A stretch of 64,000 bases of DNA, from positions 89,772,499 through 89,836,498 of the forward strand of contig NC_084837.1 of assembly GCF_033115175.1 (NCBI RefSeq). The letters are read 5' to 3'. Both the position numbers and the translations under genes were made by a program. The stretch is from Lepus europaeus (Eukaryota; Chordata; Mammalia; Lagomorpha; Leporidae). Below are positions 1 to 10,473 of the stretch, piece after piece. The notes below the pieces were generated by a model. That model searched no databases, had not been told where the DNA came from, and saw nothing but the letters and a program-made list of their open reading frames with translations. Each line of letters starts with the position of its first letter. The stretch's first letter is position 1.

Positions 1-160
1 GGTGACAAACGCAGATGACTGTAGGGGCAACACAGATGATATAAACGAGTGAATCCACCTGGGCCCAGGGCAACAGGGAGCAGTGGGGACTGTGACTAAC
101 AGAGTGTAAACGCTACCTAAAGAAGTTCAAGTTCTCAAGCATTTTTAAAACCACAGCACT
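1..160. other. unique intergenic DNA, nothing recognised
   Basis: Non-repetitive sequence at the left edge of the window. I see no exon, promoter or repeat consensus in it. Confidence 0.4.
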
Positions 161-480
161 GGGGGCCGGTGCTATAACATAATAAGCTAAGCCTCTGCCA
201 GCAGAATGATGCCGGTTCGAGTCCCAGCTGCTGCATTTCCTATCCAGCTCCTTGGGAAAGTAGCAGAAGATGGCCCAAGCTCTTGGGCCCCTGCACCTGC
301 GTGGAAGACCTGGAAGAAGCTCCTGGCTCCTCCCTTCGGCCTGGCACAGCCCTGACTGTTGTGGCCATTTAGGGAGTGAACCAGTGGATGGAAGATCTCT
401 CTCTCTTTCTCTCTCTCTCTCTGTACCTCTGCCTCTCAAATAAATAAATCCTCAAAAATAAATAACAAAAAAAAAAAAAA
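161..480 (+). repeat. C SINE
   Basis: A lagomorph C SINE on the plus strand. The head GGGGGCCGGTGCTATAAC has lost the usual GTGGCGCAG. The B box reads GGTTCGAGTCC, and a (CT)n tract leads to an AAATAAATAAAT tail and a run of about 14 A. The intact B box and tail make the call secure. Confidence 0.92.
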
Positions 481-828
481 AGCAATAGCCGAATAAAACG
501 TATTTTCTGGCTTCATTGAGCTTTAAAGCTTCAGATGGAAAATTCTGCTCACTGGAGATCTATGTGTAATGGCTTTAAAAGTTAGCCACTGATTAATCAG
601 GAAAACAAAGAAGCACATCCAACCCAGGGTGCTGCTCAGACTCTGGGGGTCACCGTGCTGCTGCTCACTGGGGTCTGTCCCGTTGATTCTAGGGGTATCA
701 CTCCAGACCAAGGAACTGAGACTTAAAGAATGTTGGCTTAGATGAAGACTTGAGGTTTGAGAGTGGGATCTCCTGAAAAGTGAGAACAGATTGACAAGGC
801 CGAGTAGAGATTTGTAAGAAAGAGCTAT
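481..828. other. unique intergenic DNA, nothing recognised
   Basis: About 350 bp of AT-balanced unique sequence between two C SINEs. No splice-bounded open frame or repeat family was recognised. Confidence 0.4.
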
Positions 829-1155
829 GGGCTGGCACTGTGGCGCAGTGGGTTCATGCTCTGGCTTAAAGCGCGGACATCCCATCAGGGCACCAGTCGA
901 GTCCTGGCTGCTCCACTTCTAATCCATCTCTCTGCTATGGCCTGGGAAAGCAGCAGAAGACGGCCCAAACACTTGGGCCCCTGACACCCACATGGAAGAC
1001 CTGGATGGGAGCTCCTGGCTCCTGGCTTCGGCCTGGCCCAGCATTGGCCATGTGGCCATTTGGAGATTGAACCAGCAGATGGAAAACCCCTCTCTCTCTC
1101 TTTCTCTCTCTCTCTCTGTAACTCTGCCTTTCAAATAAAAAAAGTAAACCTTAGA
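829..1155 (+). repeat. C SINE
   Basis: Full-length plus-strand copy, from GGCTGGCACTGTGGCGCAG to a TTTCAAATAAAAAAAG tail. The B box is degraded (CAGTCGAGTCC), which suggests an older copy. Confidence 0.92.
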
Positions 1156-1240
1156 GAAAAAGAAACCTTTAAAGAAAATGGATGTTATAAAAAAATCTAT
1201 GCCTGAGTTGCCAAAGTGTTTTACATCCAAATAAACTAAT

Positions 1241-1588
1241 CCCTTTTTTTTTTTTTCAATTTATTTATTTGTTTGAAAGGCAGAGTTACAGAGGCAGAGG
1301 CAAAGAGAGAGAGAGAGAGAGAGAGGTCAGTCTTCCATCAGCTGGGTCACTTCCCAGATGGCCGCAATGGCTGGGGCTGCACTGATCTGAAGCCAGGAGC
1401 CAGGAGCTTCTTCCAGGTCTCCCATGCGGGTGCAGGGGCCTAAGGACTTGGGCCATCCTCCACTGCTTTCCCAGGCCACAGCAGAGAGCTAGATCGGAAG
1501 TGGAGCAGCTGGGACTAGAACCGACGCCCACGTGGGATGCCGGCACTGCAGGCGGCAGCTTTACTCATTATACCACAGCACTGACTCC
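1241..1588 (-). repeat. C SINE
   Basis: Minus-strand copy that begins with a T12 run (its poly(A)) and ends at CCACAGCACTGACTCC. The inverted B box is recognisable as GGGACTAGAACC. Confidence 0.92.
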
Positions 1589-2290
1589 TCCACTAATCTG
1601 TTAATTTCCTTTGTCCACAAACGTTCTGAAGTCCCCTCCTGCACACTGGCCGACGGTATTCCAGAGAAGGGCGAACAGCAGAGGCCTGGACCAGCTCAGG
1701 GCCAGAGCTGCCTGATCTCCATCGCAAAGCTATGGCAATGAGCCGTCCAACCCCCCCTCCCCCCCAGGGCTGCATCTGAGGACACTGGTAGATGCTCCCA
1801 CCCCTCACCCGCTTCTCACCTTCAGGAGGCATAGGGCGATTACATTATAAGCTGCTTAACCTCCCCTGGCCAGACAAGCAAGCCTTCAGGTACAGCCACA
1901 GACGCGAGGAGACTGCAGGCCTGGCCTTGCCCTAGTCTCCCCCGGCCCTGGGGAGGAGAGACCGTGCAGGCCGGTGTGAGGTCAGGGACCGTGTCTTCTG
2001 GCAGGCCTGCGTTGGATCCTAGCAGGGTCCTACCCAGTCCGTGCCTCGGCTTCCTCAGCTCCCTCCCAAGGCTGTTGCAAGGAGCGTGGACAAGCCCTCT
2101 GGAAACCTCCAAGCTTTGAGGAACAGAAAGCCTGCTAGAAGTGAGTCGAAAGAGCAGCCCCCCGTATCCACGGGGCACGCCTTCTAAGACCCCCAGCGAG
2201 TAAATGAAACGGTAATAGCAGGAAACGCTATGTGAAGGTGCTTTAACAAGTTTAGGGAGAAATGAAATTAAAATGTGAGTTTATTTTTGT
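1589..2290. other. unique intergenic DNA, moderately GC-rich
   Basis: About 700 bp with no recognised repeat. Open frames occur on both strands but lack homology that I can recognise, and none is bounded by convincing splice sites. I treat it as noncoding. Confidence 0.4.
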
Positions 2291-2401
2291 GCAAAAAGGA
2301 TTTGAACTCCAAGCAGTTTTTTCAGAGTACTAGTTTCTTTGAGCTCTTTGAGGATCCCTCTACTCATGGATTTCAAAAATTTGGTACCAAAATAAACACC
2401 T
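2291..2401 (+). repeat. dispersed 'TTTGAGCTCTTTGAGG...CAAAATAAAC' tail repeat
   Basis: This contains a degenerate form of a segment seen again near 38.95, 57.0 and 59.0 kb: a 'catgaactttttgaag' block followed by 'gatttcaaaaattt' and 'ccaaaataaac'. It resembles the 3' end of lagomorph L1-derived inserts. The assignment is from memory of such tails, not from an alignment. Confidence 0.45.
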
Positions 2402-2705
2402 TTTTAAAGAGGTTTAGTTATTTATTTTTATTTGAAAGCAGAGCAAGAGAGAGAGAGAGAGAGAGAGAGGGAAATTGTCATCTACTTGTTTACTTCCCAA
2501 ATGCCTGCAACAGCTGATGCTGGGCCAGGCTGAAGCCAGGAGCCTGGAATTCCATCCAGGCCTCCCATATGGGGCAGGGACCGAGGACTTGAGTCATGAT
2601 GCGAGCTGGATTGGAAGTAGAGCCAGGCCTGAAACCCAGGCCCTCTAATATGGGATGTGGGCATCCCAAATGGCAGCTTAACAAGCTATACCAAGGTGCC
2701 CACAC
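2402..2705 (-). repeat. C SINE, diverged
   Basis: Minus-strand copy with a (GA)n tract at 2447-2468 and the conserved CCAGGAGCC block. The 3' (head) side at 2640-2700 is heavily mutated and no clear B box remains. Confidence 0.8.
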
Positions 2706-2741
2706 CCAAAATAAATCTTTTTAAGAATATTTATTTATTTC

Positions 2742-3060
2742 AGGGACGGCACTGTGGCACAGCGGGTTAAAGCCCTGGCCTGAAGCACTGGCATCCCATA
2801 TGGGCACCAGTTCTAGTCCCAGCTGCTCCTCTTCTGATCCAGCTCTCTGCTATGACCTGGGAGAGCAGTAGAAGATGGCCCAGGTCCTTGGGCCTACACC
2901 CACGTGGGAGACCCAGAAGAAACTCCTGGATCCTGGCTTCAGATTGGCGCAGCTCCGGCCATCTGGGGAGTGAACCAGTGGATGGAAGACCTCTCTGTCT
3001 GTCTCTGCCTCTCTCTGTAACTCTGTCTTTCAAATAAATAAAATAAATCTTAAAAATAAA
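2742..3060 (+). repeat. C SINE
   Basis: Head GGGACGGCACTGTGGCACAGCGGG, B-box-like GGTTC replaced by AGTTCTAGTCC, tail CAAATAAATAAAATAAATC. It abuts a minus-strand copy, forming a tail-to-tail pair. Confidence 0.92.
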
Positions 3061-3061
3061 G

Positions 3062-3388
3062 AATATTTATTTATTTGAAAGGCAGAAAGACAGAGAGAGG
3101 CAAGGAAACAGAAAGAGACAGAGAGCTTCCATCTGCTGATTCGCTCTCCAAATGGTCACAACAACCTGATCTGGGCCAGGCTGACGCTAGGAGCCAGGAG
3201 CTCCACCTGGGTGTCCCATGTTGCTGGCAGGGGCCCAAGTGCTTGGGCCATCATCTGCTGCTTTCCCAGGTCCATTAACAGGAAGTTGTATGGGAAATAC
3301 AACAGCCAAGACTCAGACTGGCACTCACATGAAATGCCGGTGTGGCAAGCAGGAGCTTAACTTGTTGTGCCACAACACTGGCCCCCAA
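3062..3388 (-). repeat. C SINE
   Basis: Begins TATTTATTTATTTGAAAGGCAG and ends CACAACACTGGCCCCC. It lies tail-to-tail with the preceding plus-strand copy. Confidence 0.9.
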
Positions 3389-3396
3389 AATAAACA

Positions 3397-3710
3397 TCTT
3401 TTTTTAAAGATTTATTTTATTCATTTGAAAGACAGAGTTGCAGAGAGAGAGAGAGAGAAAGAAAAAGAGATCTTCCATCTGATGGTTCTACTCCTCAACT
3501 GGCAGCAACAGCCATGGCTGGGCCAGGTTGAAACCAGGAGCCAGGAGCTTCATCTGAGTCTCCCCTATGGGTGCAGGGACCCAAGCACTGGGGATATTTT
3601 CTGCTGCTTTCCCAGGCACATTAGCAGGGAGCTGGATCAGAAATGGAGCAGCCAGGACTCGAACTGTTGCTGCAGGCGACGGCTTAATCTGCTATGCCAC
3701 AACTCTGGCC
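3397..3710 (-). repeat. C SINE
   Basis: Begins TTTAAAGATTTATTTTATTC, with a (GA)n tract at 3436-3455, and ends CACAACTCTGGCCC. There is a deletion around the inverted B box (GACTCGAACTGTTGC). Confidence 0.88.
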
Positions 3711-4054
3711 CACAAAATAAACATTTAATTCTATCTTTCCATGAGTTTTTGCAGGCCCCCCCCCATACTGTATACTAAGTGTTTTTTATACACATACATA
3801 CCTGTGATCAAGTTTGATTTCTAAATTAGGTACAGTAAGATATTCACAACCATAACTAATAATAAATTACAGCAGTTGCAAGCACATAATGTAAGAACAG
3901 TTCTTTAAAACCTATGAACTGTTTCTTTCTGGCATTTTCCATTACCTTTCTCTGACCATGGCAGACTGCAGGTGGCTGAAACTACAGAAGGCAAGTGTGC
4001 TGGTGAGGGGTGGGTTCTCAGATGATGTTTGTACTCTGGGTAGAATCCTGCTCC
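3711..4054. other. unique AT-rich intergenic DNA
   Basis: Starts with a short piece resembling the 'AAAATAAACATTTAATTCTA...CCATGAGTTTTTGCAGG' L1-tail-like repeat (3712-3757). After that I recognise nothing. Confidence 0.35.
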
Positions 4055-4385
4055 TGGGACCAGTGCTGTGGTGCAGTGGGTTAATTCTCCACCTGCAGTG
4101 CCAGCATCCCTTATGGGCGCCGGTTCTAGTCCCAGCTGCTCCTCTTCCGATCCAGCTCTCTGCTATGGCCTGGGAAAGCAGTAGAAGATGGCCCAGTCCT
4201 TGGGCTCCTGCACCCACATGGGAGACCTGGAAGAAGCTCCCGGCTCCTGGCTTCGGATTGGCGCAGCTCCAGCTTTTGTGGCCATTTGGGGAGTGAACCA
4301 ATGGATGGAAGACCTCTCTCTGTCTCTCCCTCTCTCTGTCTGTAACTCTACCTCTCAAATTAATAGGTAAAATCTTTAAAAAATA
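4055..4385 (+). repeat. C SINE
   Basis: Complete plus-strand copy: head GGGACCAGTGCTGTGGTGCAG, GGTTCTAGTCC in the B-box position, tail CTCAAATTAATAGGTAAAATC. Confidence 0.92.
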
Positions 4386-4800
4386 AAAAATCTTGCTACT
4401 TCCCCAAGGGACAATCAAGCTTCATCCTTGGTTAGGGAGCATCGTCTTATCATGAGGCACCTGTAGTCGGGTACTGACGCCTGAGGTTGAGGCCTAGGGA
4501 AATGACTGTGCCCCAGGACTGGGGACAGTGGCACTTTTCCTCCACCTCAGTGTAGTCCCTGACCACTGCCGTCTCTGGCCCTCTGGTCACTCTGCCAAGC
4601 AACGCTTCCCCGTGGCGGGGACACCTGCAGCCCTTCTCAGTGCAGAGGCCAGGAAATCACAGCTTTCCGTCTTCTTTGTGGCTCCTACTCCGGGAGCCAG
4701 AGAAGCTCCAGGGGCCCATGGCTCCCAGGTCTATCTAGTAAGGCCAGGAGAGTTCCTGGGCACCCAAGGATCCAGCACAATCTCTTCTGATTGGAAGGGA
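4386..4800. other. unique intergenic DNA
   Basis: GC-balanced sequence with no recognised repeat. A 171-codon plus-strand open frame starts at 4528 and runs to 5043, but it crosses the L2-like segment that follows and has no recognisable protein motif, so I do not call a gene. Confidence 0.35.
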
Positions 4801-4965
4801 AGGTCTCTTGTCTGCAGGATGAAGTCCAAGTTCTGGAGCCGGGACCCAGGGTCCCCAAGGTGGTGCAGCTCCTGGCCCTGGCCACACCAGCCACACACAT
4901 TTCCTGCCTCTACAGTGAGGCTCCCACCCTGTTTCCACCAGCTGAACACTCGCCCGTTTACCAAC
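4801..4965 (+). repeat. L2-like LINE 3' fragment
   Basis: 'AGGATGAAGTCCAAGTTCTG' followed by 'CTGGCCCTGGCCAC' and 'TTTCCTGCCTCTACA' matches the layout of mammalian L2 3' ends, where 'aggatgaagtccaaactcct' precedes 'ctggccctgccyac'. The match is by recollection, and the copy is ancient and diverged. Confidence 0.45.
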
Positions 4966-5100
4966 ATCTCTGAGAAAACCTCCCTGGCTCACCACCGGAA
5001 GAGCAAGGCTGTCCCTTCATTTCATCGCCAGCCCTCCAGTTGAGCTGATTTGCTCACACATCATGCTCTCCACCAGCGTGCCAAAGCGGTCATGCGGAAG

Positions 5101-5345
5101 CAGGCTCAGGTGGTGCAGTGGCCAAGACCACCTGGGTTGCCCACACCCAAGTGTCTGGTTTTGAGTCCCAGCTCCACTTCAGACTCCAGCTCCCTGCTAA
5201 CACACACCTTGGGAGGCAGCAGGTGATGGATCAAGGACTTGGGTCCCTGCCACCCACATGATGAGACCTGGCCAAATCTGGCTGTTGAGGCATTTGGGGA
5301 GTGAACCAGCAAATGGAAGATCTCTCTCTCTCTCAAAAAAAAAAT
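5101..5345 (+). repeat. C SINE, short diverged copy
   Basis: Recognised from CAGGTGGTGCAGTGGCCAAG, the TTTGAGTCCCAGCTCC B-box region and the GGGGAGTGAACCAGCAAATGGAAGATC block. The copy is about 80 bp short of full length, and its tail is a bare A10 run. Confidence 0.72.
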
Positions 5346-5835
5346 GAAACATACTCCATAGAGGGCACGGTCCTGACAGCTGCTGGTGGACTATCTTGAG
5401 CCAGGACCCCACTTGGGGTCCCAGGGGAGAAGCAGGGGTACTCTGTGATTGGAGGCTGATTCTCCCCTTTGGTGAGCCACTCCCCAGATGTTGCCCCTGA
5501 GTCCTTGGCCTCATCTTCCCGAGGACTTGACTTTGACTTCCTGCATGGACCTCAGACTTGGGCCAAACTTCTGGTTTTGGTGGCCCAACTACCAACCTTG
5601 AAAAATCCCCAGAGCCTCAGCCCCAGAGTCTCAGGTCCTCATCCAGCTTCCCACCCGTAAGGGCTGGGTCAGCCCACTCCTTCTGTGCTCCCCACCTTTT
5701 TGCTCTGCGACTGACCGTTTTGTCTTCCAGCTGTTTGTTTTCATGACTGAACCGCTCCCTGGACTGTGGGAAATTCCAGGGTAAAGCGTGGGTGTCAAAA
5801 TGTGTTTCATTAATGAATGCATGAATTAATTATGA
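5346..5835. other. unique intergenic DNA
   Basis: About 490 bp with no recognised repeat, RNA gene or splice-bounded exon. Confidence 0.35.
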
Positions 5836-6190
5836 TCACTCTCGGGCTGTACGAACATTCAGAATGCTGCCAACAATATCGATACCTAGAGAATCATTTT
5901 TTTCGTCCTCGACATCCACTTCAAGTCTTGCAAAAGAGGGAAGAAGAACAATCCCTGCCCGTCTGGCCCCCCCGGAGTCCGAGGGCTGTCTTTCTTCTTT
6001 TCCTTGTATCTTTCCAACGCCACGGCTTTCTTCGGGGCTTGTCCGCCTCCGAATCTGCAGTTTGACTTGGGTTAGATCTGTGACTGGGTCATGCATCTTG
6101 AACTTCATCTTCAATTGGTCATGGCTCATTGCTATGGCTCCACATTTCATCTGTGGTGGTTCCTCTTTTACTTCTATAGGCTGTGAGTTA
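5836..6190 (-). other. unidentified open segment, possible gene relic
   Basis: On the minus strand an open frame of at least 104 codons reads through 6150-5836 with a charged composition. One neighbouring frame has a lysine-rich stretch (RYKEKKKDSP) and another has VEDEKNDSLG, which is what a frameshifted retrocopy might give. I cannot name a parent gene, and there is no poly(T) run at the expected left end. It may simply be unique or conserved noncoding DNA. Confidence 0.25.
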
Positions 6191-6636
6191 GGATAATCAA
6201 ATCACGATAACATCACTCCAAGCCGTTTATTTGCAGCTCTGGGAAGCTGGCACAGGGCTGTCAGAAGCCGGCTGGGTGCCAGCGGGAGGAGGAAATGTCT
6301 TTCACGTTGCCAGCCTTATCAGGACTCCCACCTGTTTCTTGCCAAAATTGTAGGAAAATGATGATTTACTCCCCTGCAGCTACCCTATGCTCCTATAGGC
6401 GGGGAGTCTTTCACCAGGCATTTTCACGGTAAATACCTCTCCTGTTTATCCATTGGATTAAGTGCATAACTTGAGCTCCGTGTTGTGAAATACTGACATA
6501 GAGATGTTAATCAATGTATGTGGCTGAAGTATCGTTGTCATCACAGCAGCGCTCACACGAACGGAACGCTTTGATCATAGATGCCATCCCATTCTAGAAA
6601 TATGCACAAAGGAATTCCTGGAGACTTCCTTATATT
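6191..6636. other. SINE-free unique block
   Basis: About 450 bp free of recognisable repeats, of even composition, with short AT-rich motif clusters (TTAATCAATG, TTTATTTGCAG). It could be a conserved noncoding element, but only an alignment could show that. Confidence 0.3.
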
Positions 6637-6689
6637 TTTTTAAAGATTTATTTATTTCCTTGAAAGTCAGAGTTACACAGAGAGAAGAG

Positions 6690-6727
<38 letters not shown>

Positions 6728-6984
6728 CTTCCATCCACTGGTTCACTCTCCAGCTGGCTGCAACAGCCGGAGCTGCACCAATCTGAAGCCAGGAGCCAGA
6801 AGCTTCCTCCAGGTCTCCCATACAGGTGCAGGGGCCCAAGGCCTTGGACCATCTTCCGCTGCTTTCCCAGGCCATAGCAGAGAGCTGGATCAGAAGTGGA
6901 GCAGTCAGGACTTGAATCAGCGCCCACATGGGATGCTGGCCCTGCAGGCGGCGGCTCTACCCACTACGCCACAGTGTTGGCCCC
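6637..6984 (-). repeat. C SINE
   Basis: Full-length minus-strand copy, from TTTTTTTAAAGATTTATTTATT to CACAGTGTTGGCCCC, with an uninterrupted (GA)n tract of about 30 bp at 6695-6725. Confidence 0.94.
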
Positions 6985-7074
6985 ATGAGACTTTCTTATT
7001 TTTACTGGGAAAAAAATGTTCTTTTAGGGAGAAGGGGAACAGCTTATGGAAAGCTAGTAAGTACCCACAATTCT

Positions 7075-7374
7075 CTTTTTTTTTAAGATTTATTTATTTA
7101 TTTGAAGGGCAGAGTTATAGAGAGAGGAGGAGAGACAGAGCGAGATCTTCCTCTATTGATTCACCCCTCAAATGGCAGAAACAACCAGAGCTGGGCTGAT
7201 CTGAAGCCAGGAGCCAGGAGCTTCTTCCGGGTCTCTACATGGGTGTGGGGTCCAAGGATTTGGGCCAATTCTGCTGCTGGAAAAGCAGGCACGTTAGCAG
7301 GGAACTGGATCAGAAATGGAGCAGCCAGGTCTCGAACCAGTGCCCATATGGGAAGCTGGCGTCACAGGCAGCAG
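7075..7374 (-). repeat. C SINE, head truncated
   Basis: Begins CTTTTTTTTTAAGATTTATTTATTT and runs to CTGGCGTCACAGGCAGCAG, where the next SINE starts without a gap. The head (CCGGCCCC) is missing. Confidence 0.88.
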
Positions 7375-7375
7375 A

Positions 7376-7596
7376 TATTTTTAAAGATTCATTTACTTTA
7401 TTTGAAAGTCAGAGTTACACAGAGAGAGAAGGAAAGGCAAAGAGAGAGAGGGGTCTTCCATCTGCTGGTTCACTCCCCAGTTAGCTGCAATGCCAGGGCA
7501 GGGTCAGACTGAAGCCAGGAACCAGGAGCTTCTTCCAGGTCTCCCACGTGGGTGCAATGCCCCGGGCCACAGCAGAGAGCTGGATGAGAAGTGGAA
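7376..7596 (-). repeat. C SINE, head truncated
   Basis: Second of two back-to-back minus-strand copies. It runs from TTTTTAAAGATTCATTTAC to GAGAGCTGGATGAGAAGTGG, so the tRNA-like third is missing. An A12/GAA microsatellite (7604-7640) follows. Confidence 0.85.
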
Positions 7597-8036
7597 CTGA
7601 ATCTTAAAAAAAAAAAAAGAAGAAGAAGAAGAAAGAAAAAACTCTCAAAAGGGGGTGATGATAACATCTGCCTCTCAGGGCTGCGGAGGAGTGAAGGGGG
7701 TAGTGGGTGTATGTTGCAAGGTGCATCTGCAAACGTTGGCATTCTTCCCCTTACTTTTTAGCCTGGAGCAGTCCTCGTGGAGAGGGTCATTCCAGCAGCC
7801 CTGGGTGAAGGCCGCTTTCTCCAGGCCAAGGGCTGTTATCCCTGTAGCCACATGTAAGAAGCCACTGGTGACCAGCTGTACCCAGGGGAGCAGACTGGCT
7901 GCCAATGGCAGTGACCAATGGCAACCTTGAACACTTCCAATTTTCCCTATGATATTAAAATTGCTATCTGTTGCCAGTGTTTAAATATCAGAAGCTCTCT
8001 ATAAAAGCTTGAACTTGAGGGTTCTCTTGAAAATCA
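7597..8036. other. unique intergenic DNA with A-rich/GAA run
   Basis: Starts with an A-rich and (GAA)n stretch at 7604-7640. The remainder is unique sequence without recognisable features. Confidence 0.4.
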
Positions 8037-8363
8037 GAGGTCCAGTGCTGTGGCATAGCAGGTAAAGCCGCCACCTGCAATGCCAGCATCCCACATGGGT
8101 GCTGGTTCGTGTCCCAGCTGCTCCACTTCTGATCCAGCTCTCTGCTATGGCCTGGGAAAGCAGCAGAAGATGGCCAAGTGCTTGGGCCCCTGCACCCATG
8201 TGGGAGACCCGGAAGAAGCTCCTGGCTCCTGGCTTCAGACTGGCTCAGTCCTGGCTGTTGTAGACATCTGGGGAGTGAACCAGCAGATGGAAGATCTCCC
8301 TGTGTGTGTCTCGCCTTTCTCTTCTTTGTAACTCTGAGTTTCAAATAAATAAATCTTTGGGGG
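8037..8363 (+). repeat. C SINE
   Basis: Complete plus-strand copy: head GGTCCAGTGCTGTGGCATAG, B-box region GGTTCGTGTCC, tail CAAATAAATAAATCTTTGG. The CT tract has decayed to TGTGTGTCTC. Confidence 0.92.
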
Positions 8364-8568
8364 AAAACAAAACAACATTGCTATTGAATCCCTTGATGTG
8401 CAAGGTGTGCTGACTGTATTGGCTACAAGGGAAAGAGAGAAAGAACACACCCACTTGGGTTGGGCTCCAGCTCATCAGACGCTCCTCTCAGCTGTGCGAG
8501 CTAGGAATTCAGCTTTTCATTTGGAGAATGAGAGACTAGACTTTAATGGCTAAAGGTGACAGCTGCTA

Positions 8569-8918
8569 GGGCTGGTACAGTGGCATAATGGGTAAAGCCG
8601 CCATCTGTAGTGCCGGCATCCCATATGCATGCCAGTTCAAGTCCTAGCTGCTCCACTTACAGTTCAGCTTTCTACTAATGCACCTGGGAAGGCATTGGAA
8701 GATGGCCCAAGTGCTTGGACACCTGCACCCATGTGGGAGACCTGGATGAAGCTCCTGGCTCCTGGCCTTGGCCTGGTCCAGCCCTGGCCGTTGGGATAGA
8801 AGTCTCTCTCTCCCTCTCTCTTTCTCCCTACCCCCCCCACACCCCTCTCTCTCTGCCTCTGCCTCTCCCCTTCTGTAACTCTGCCTTTCAAATAAACAAA
8901 TCTAAAAAAAAAAAAAAG
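8569..8918 (+). repeat. C SINE
   Basis: Plus-strand copy, GGGCTGGTACAGTGGCATAATGG to a tail with A14. The B box AGTTCAAGTCC is weak, and the pyrimidine tract contains a C9 run. Confidence 0.92.
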
Positions 8919-9250
8919 TGTCAGCTGCTGAGTGCTGGAGTCAGGATCCCTGTCGCATTTGCTGTACTCCGGGGCCCCTGCTGTGTGCTTGTCTCTTGGA
9001 GGTTGGTCTTCAGGCCCTGGGAAGACAGGGCGCGAACGGGTCAGCTGCTCCTCTGTGCTGCTCCATATGCAAGAAGTTGGGCACACAGTAGTGGGCTTTG
9101 CGGATTTTCTGGCGGATTATGACGGGGTGCCTTCTTGGCTCCTGCTCTCAAGAAGATTCTAGAAGCAAAGAAGACAATGACTGTCACATAAGGCGCTTAG
9201 AGTGGAGATGCCAATCAAAGGCTGGAGGGGCCTCAGGCCTCTGGGCTTGG
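8919..9250. other. unique intergenic DNA
   Basis: No repeat or exon recognised. It leads into the CpG-retaining block that follows. Confidence 0.35.
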
Positions 9251-9700
9251 AAAGGTGAGGAGGCTTTCGCCCCGCAGAGGAGGCAGCAAAGGGTGTTGCG
9301 GACAGAGTCAGCCGCAGCAGAGACACGCAGAGAATTCCAGGAGAATGGAGCACTGGAAGTGGAGAGAGTCAGAGGGCGCACAGAGCAGACCCCACAGGCA
9401 GCAGCAGTCATGGCCAGGGCGCGGGCTAAAGAACGCAGACGTCCTCAGACTCCCTCTTACCCGGGGCTCTTTGCTGCTCTCGAGTGCGGCATCCTTCTGC
9501 TCCCTCCCTTGGCCTCAAAGAGATGAGGGAGTTCGAGCAAATGCACGAGAATAAGCGACGGAAGGCGTTCAGAGCTCGTGATGTGTGGTACGGATCTGTT
9601 TCCAAGAACGGAATGTCGGCATCATCAGATAAAGCTGAGCCTGTCGAATGGAACGACTCAGAAATTTTACCCCGGATCTACGCTCTAGTCTAGAAAAACT
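9251..9700. other. unique block with undepleted CpG
   Basis: Between about 9411 and 9695 I count by eye about 20 CpG dinucleotides in 285 bp at near-50% GC, close to the random expectation and far above neighbouring intergenic DNA. A 69-codon plus-strand frame (9484-9693) contains a lysine/arginine-rich stretch (ENKRRKAFRARD) and ends in tandem TAG codons. I do not recognise the protein and do not call a gene. It could be a small orphan CpG island, a young retrocopy or an unannotated exon. Confidence 0.35.
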
Positions 9701-9855
9701 CGGACTCAGGACTGATTGGGGCTGGACGATGTGTGTAACAGAAACAAGAGGAGCAATCCCAATGTCTGACGTTTGGAGACTGGGTAAATAAATAGCAACA
9801 TCACCAAAGGCTGGCCAGCCCGAGAGCAGTAGCTCTGAGCGGATTCTGGTCACAG

Positions 9856-10033
9856 CAGAAATTCTCAAGTCAGGGTGCTATTGCCACCTTCCAGGGGGAC
9901 ATTTGGCAGTGGCCAGAGACGCTTTTAGTTGTCACGACTGGGGGTGGGGGTGGGGGCTAGGGAATGCTATTAAATGCCCCATAGTGCACTGCACCACCTC
10001 TTGGGCCAGTGGCGTCAAGGTTGAAAACCCCTG
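9856..10033 (-). mobile_element. MER5A-like hAT-Charlie MITE
   Basis: Matches the MER5A layout: a terminal 'cagaaattctcaag', then 'ccttccagggggacatttgg', 'cagtggccagagacg', 'agttgtcacgactggggg', and the closing 'aaggttgaaaacccctg'. The length of about 178 bp is normal for MER5A. The orientation label depends on the reference and is arbitrary here. An ancient, nonautonomous DNA transposon shared by placental mammals. Confidence 0.8.
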
Positions 10034-10190
10034 ATGGATGCTATTAAGAATGCATCTCACACATATGCCGAGAGCAGAAAGCAAGCTGCAGAAGAATACA
10101 CATACCATAATGCTGCTTTTTAAGTTTCAAAAGCAAACAAAACAAAAACATGCTCAACATACAGTAAAACTGCATTGAAAGCAAGGGAAG

Positions 10191-10472
10191 TGGGGCAGGT
10201 GTTCCGGCACAGGCTAAGCCTCTCCCTGGGATGCCTGCATCGCATTTCTGAATGCTTGGCACCCAGTGTCGCCTCCACTTCCAATCCAGCTTCCTACTAA
10301 TGTGCCGGGGAGGAAGTGAGTTGGGCCCCCGCCAGCCACGTGGGAAACCCAGATAGTGTTCCTGGCTCCTGCTTTCAGTCTGGCCCAGTCCTGGTTGTTG
10401 TGGGCATTGGAGACATGAACCAGCAGTTGGAAAATCTGTCTCTGTTGCTCTTTCAAGTAAATAAAAGTAAAT
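10191..10472 (+). repeat. C SINE, diverged
   Basis: Plus-strand copy (GGGGCAGGTGTTCCGGCACAGG to TTCAAGTAAATAAAAGTAAATA), shortened in the middle. It directly precedes a much less diverged copy. Confidence 0.8.
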
Positions 10473-10473
10473 A

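Noticed and set aside
161-480. C SINE heads and B boxes as tRNA genes
   Set aside because: Each has a tRNA-like A/B-box layout but no cloverleaf-forming acceptor stem, and is followed by the SINE body and A-rich tail.
3218-3778. 186-codon plus-strand frame
   Set aside because: Runs through two minus-strand C SINEs; the translation repeats the SINE-derived 'SQELHLxxPxGCxxP' pattern seen throughout the window.
4528-5043. 171-codon plus-strand frame as a gene
   Set aside because: Overlaps an L2-like fragment, lacks recognisable domains, and has no promoter or splice context.
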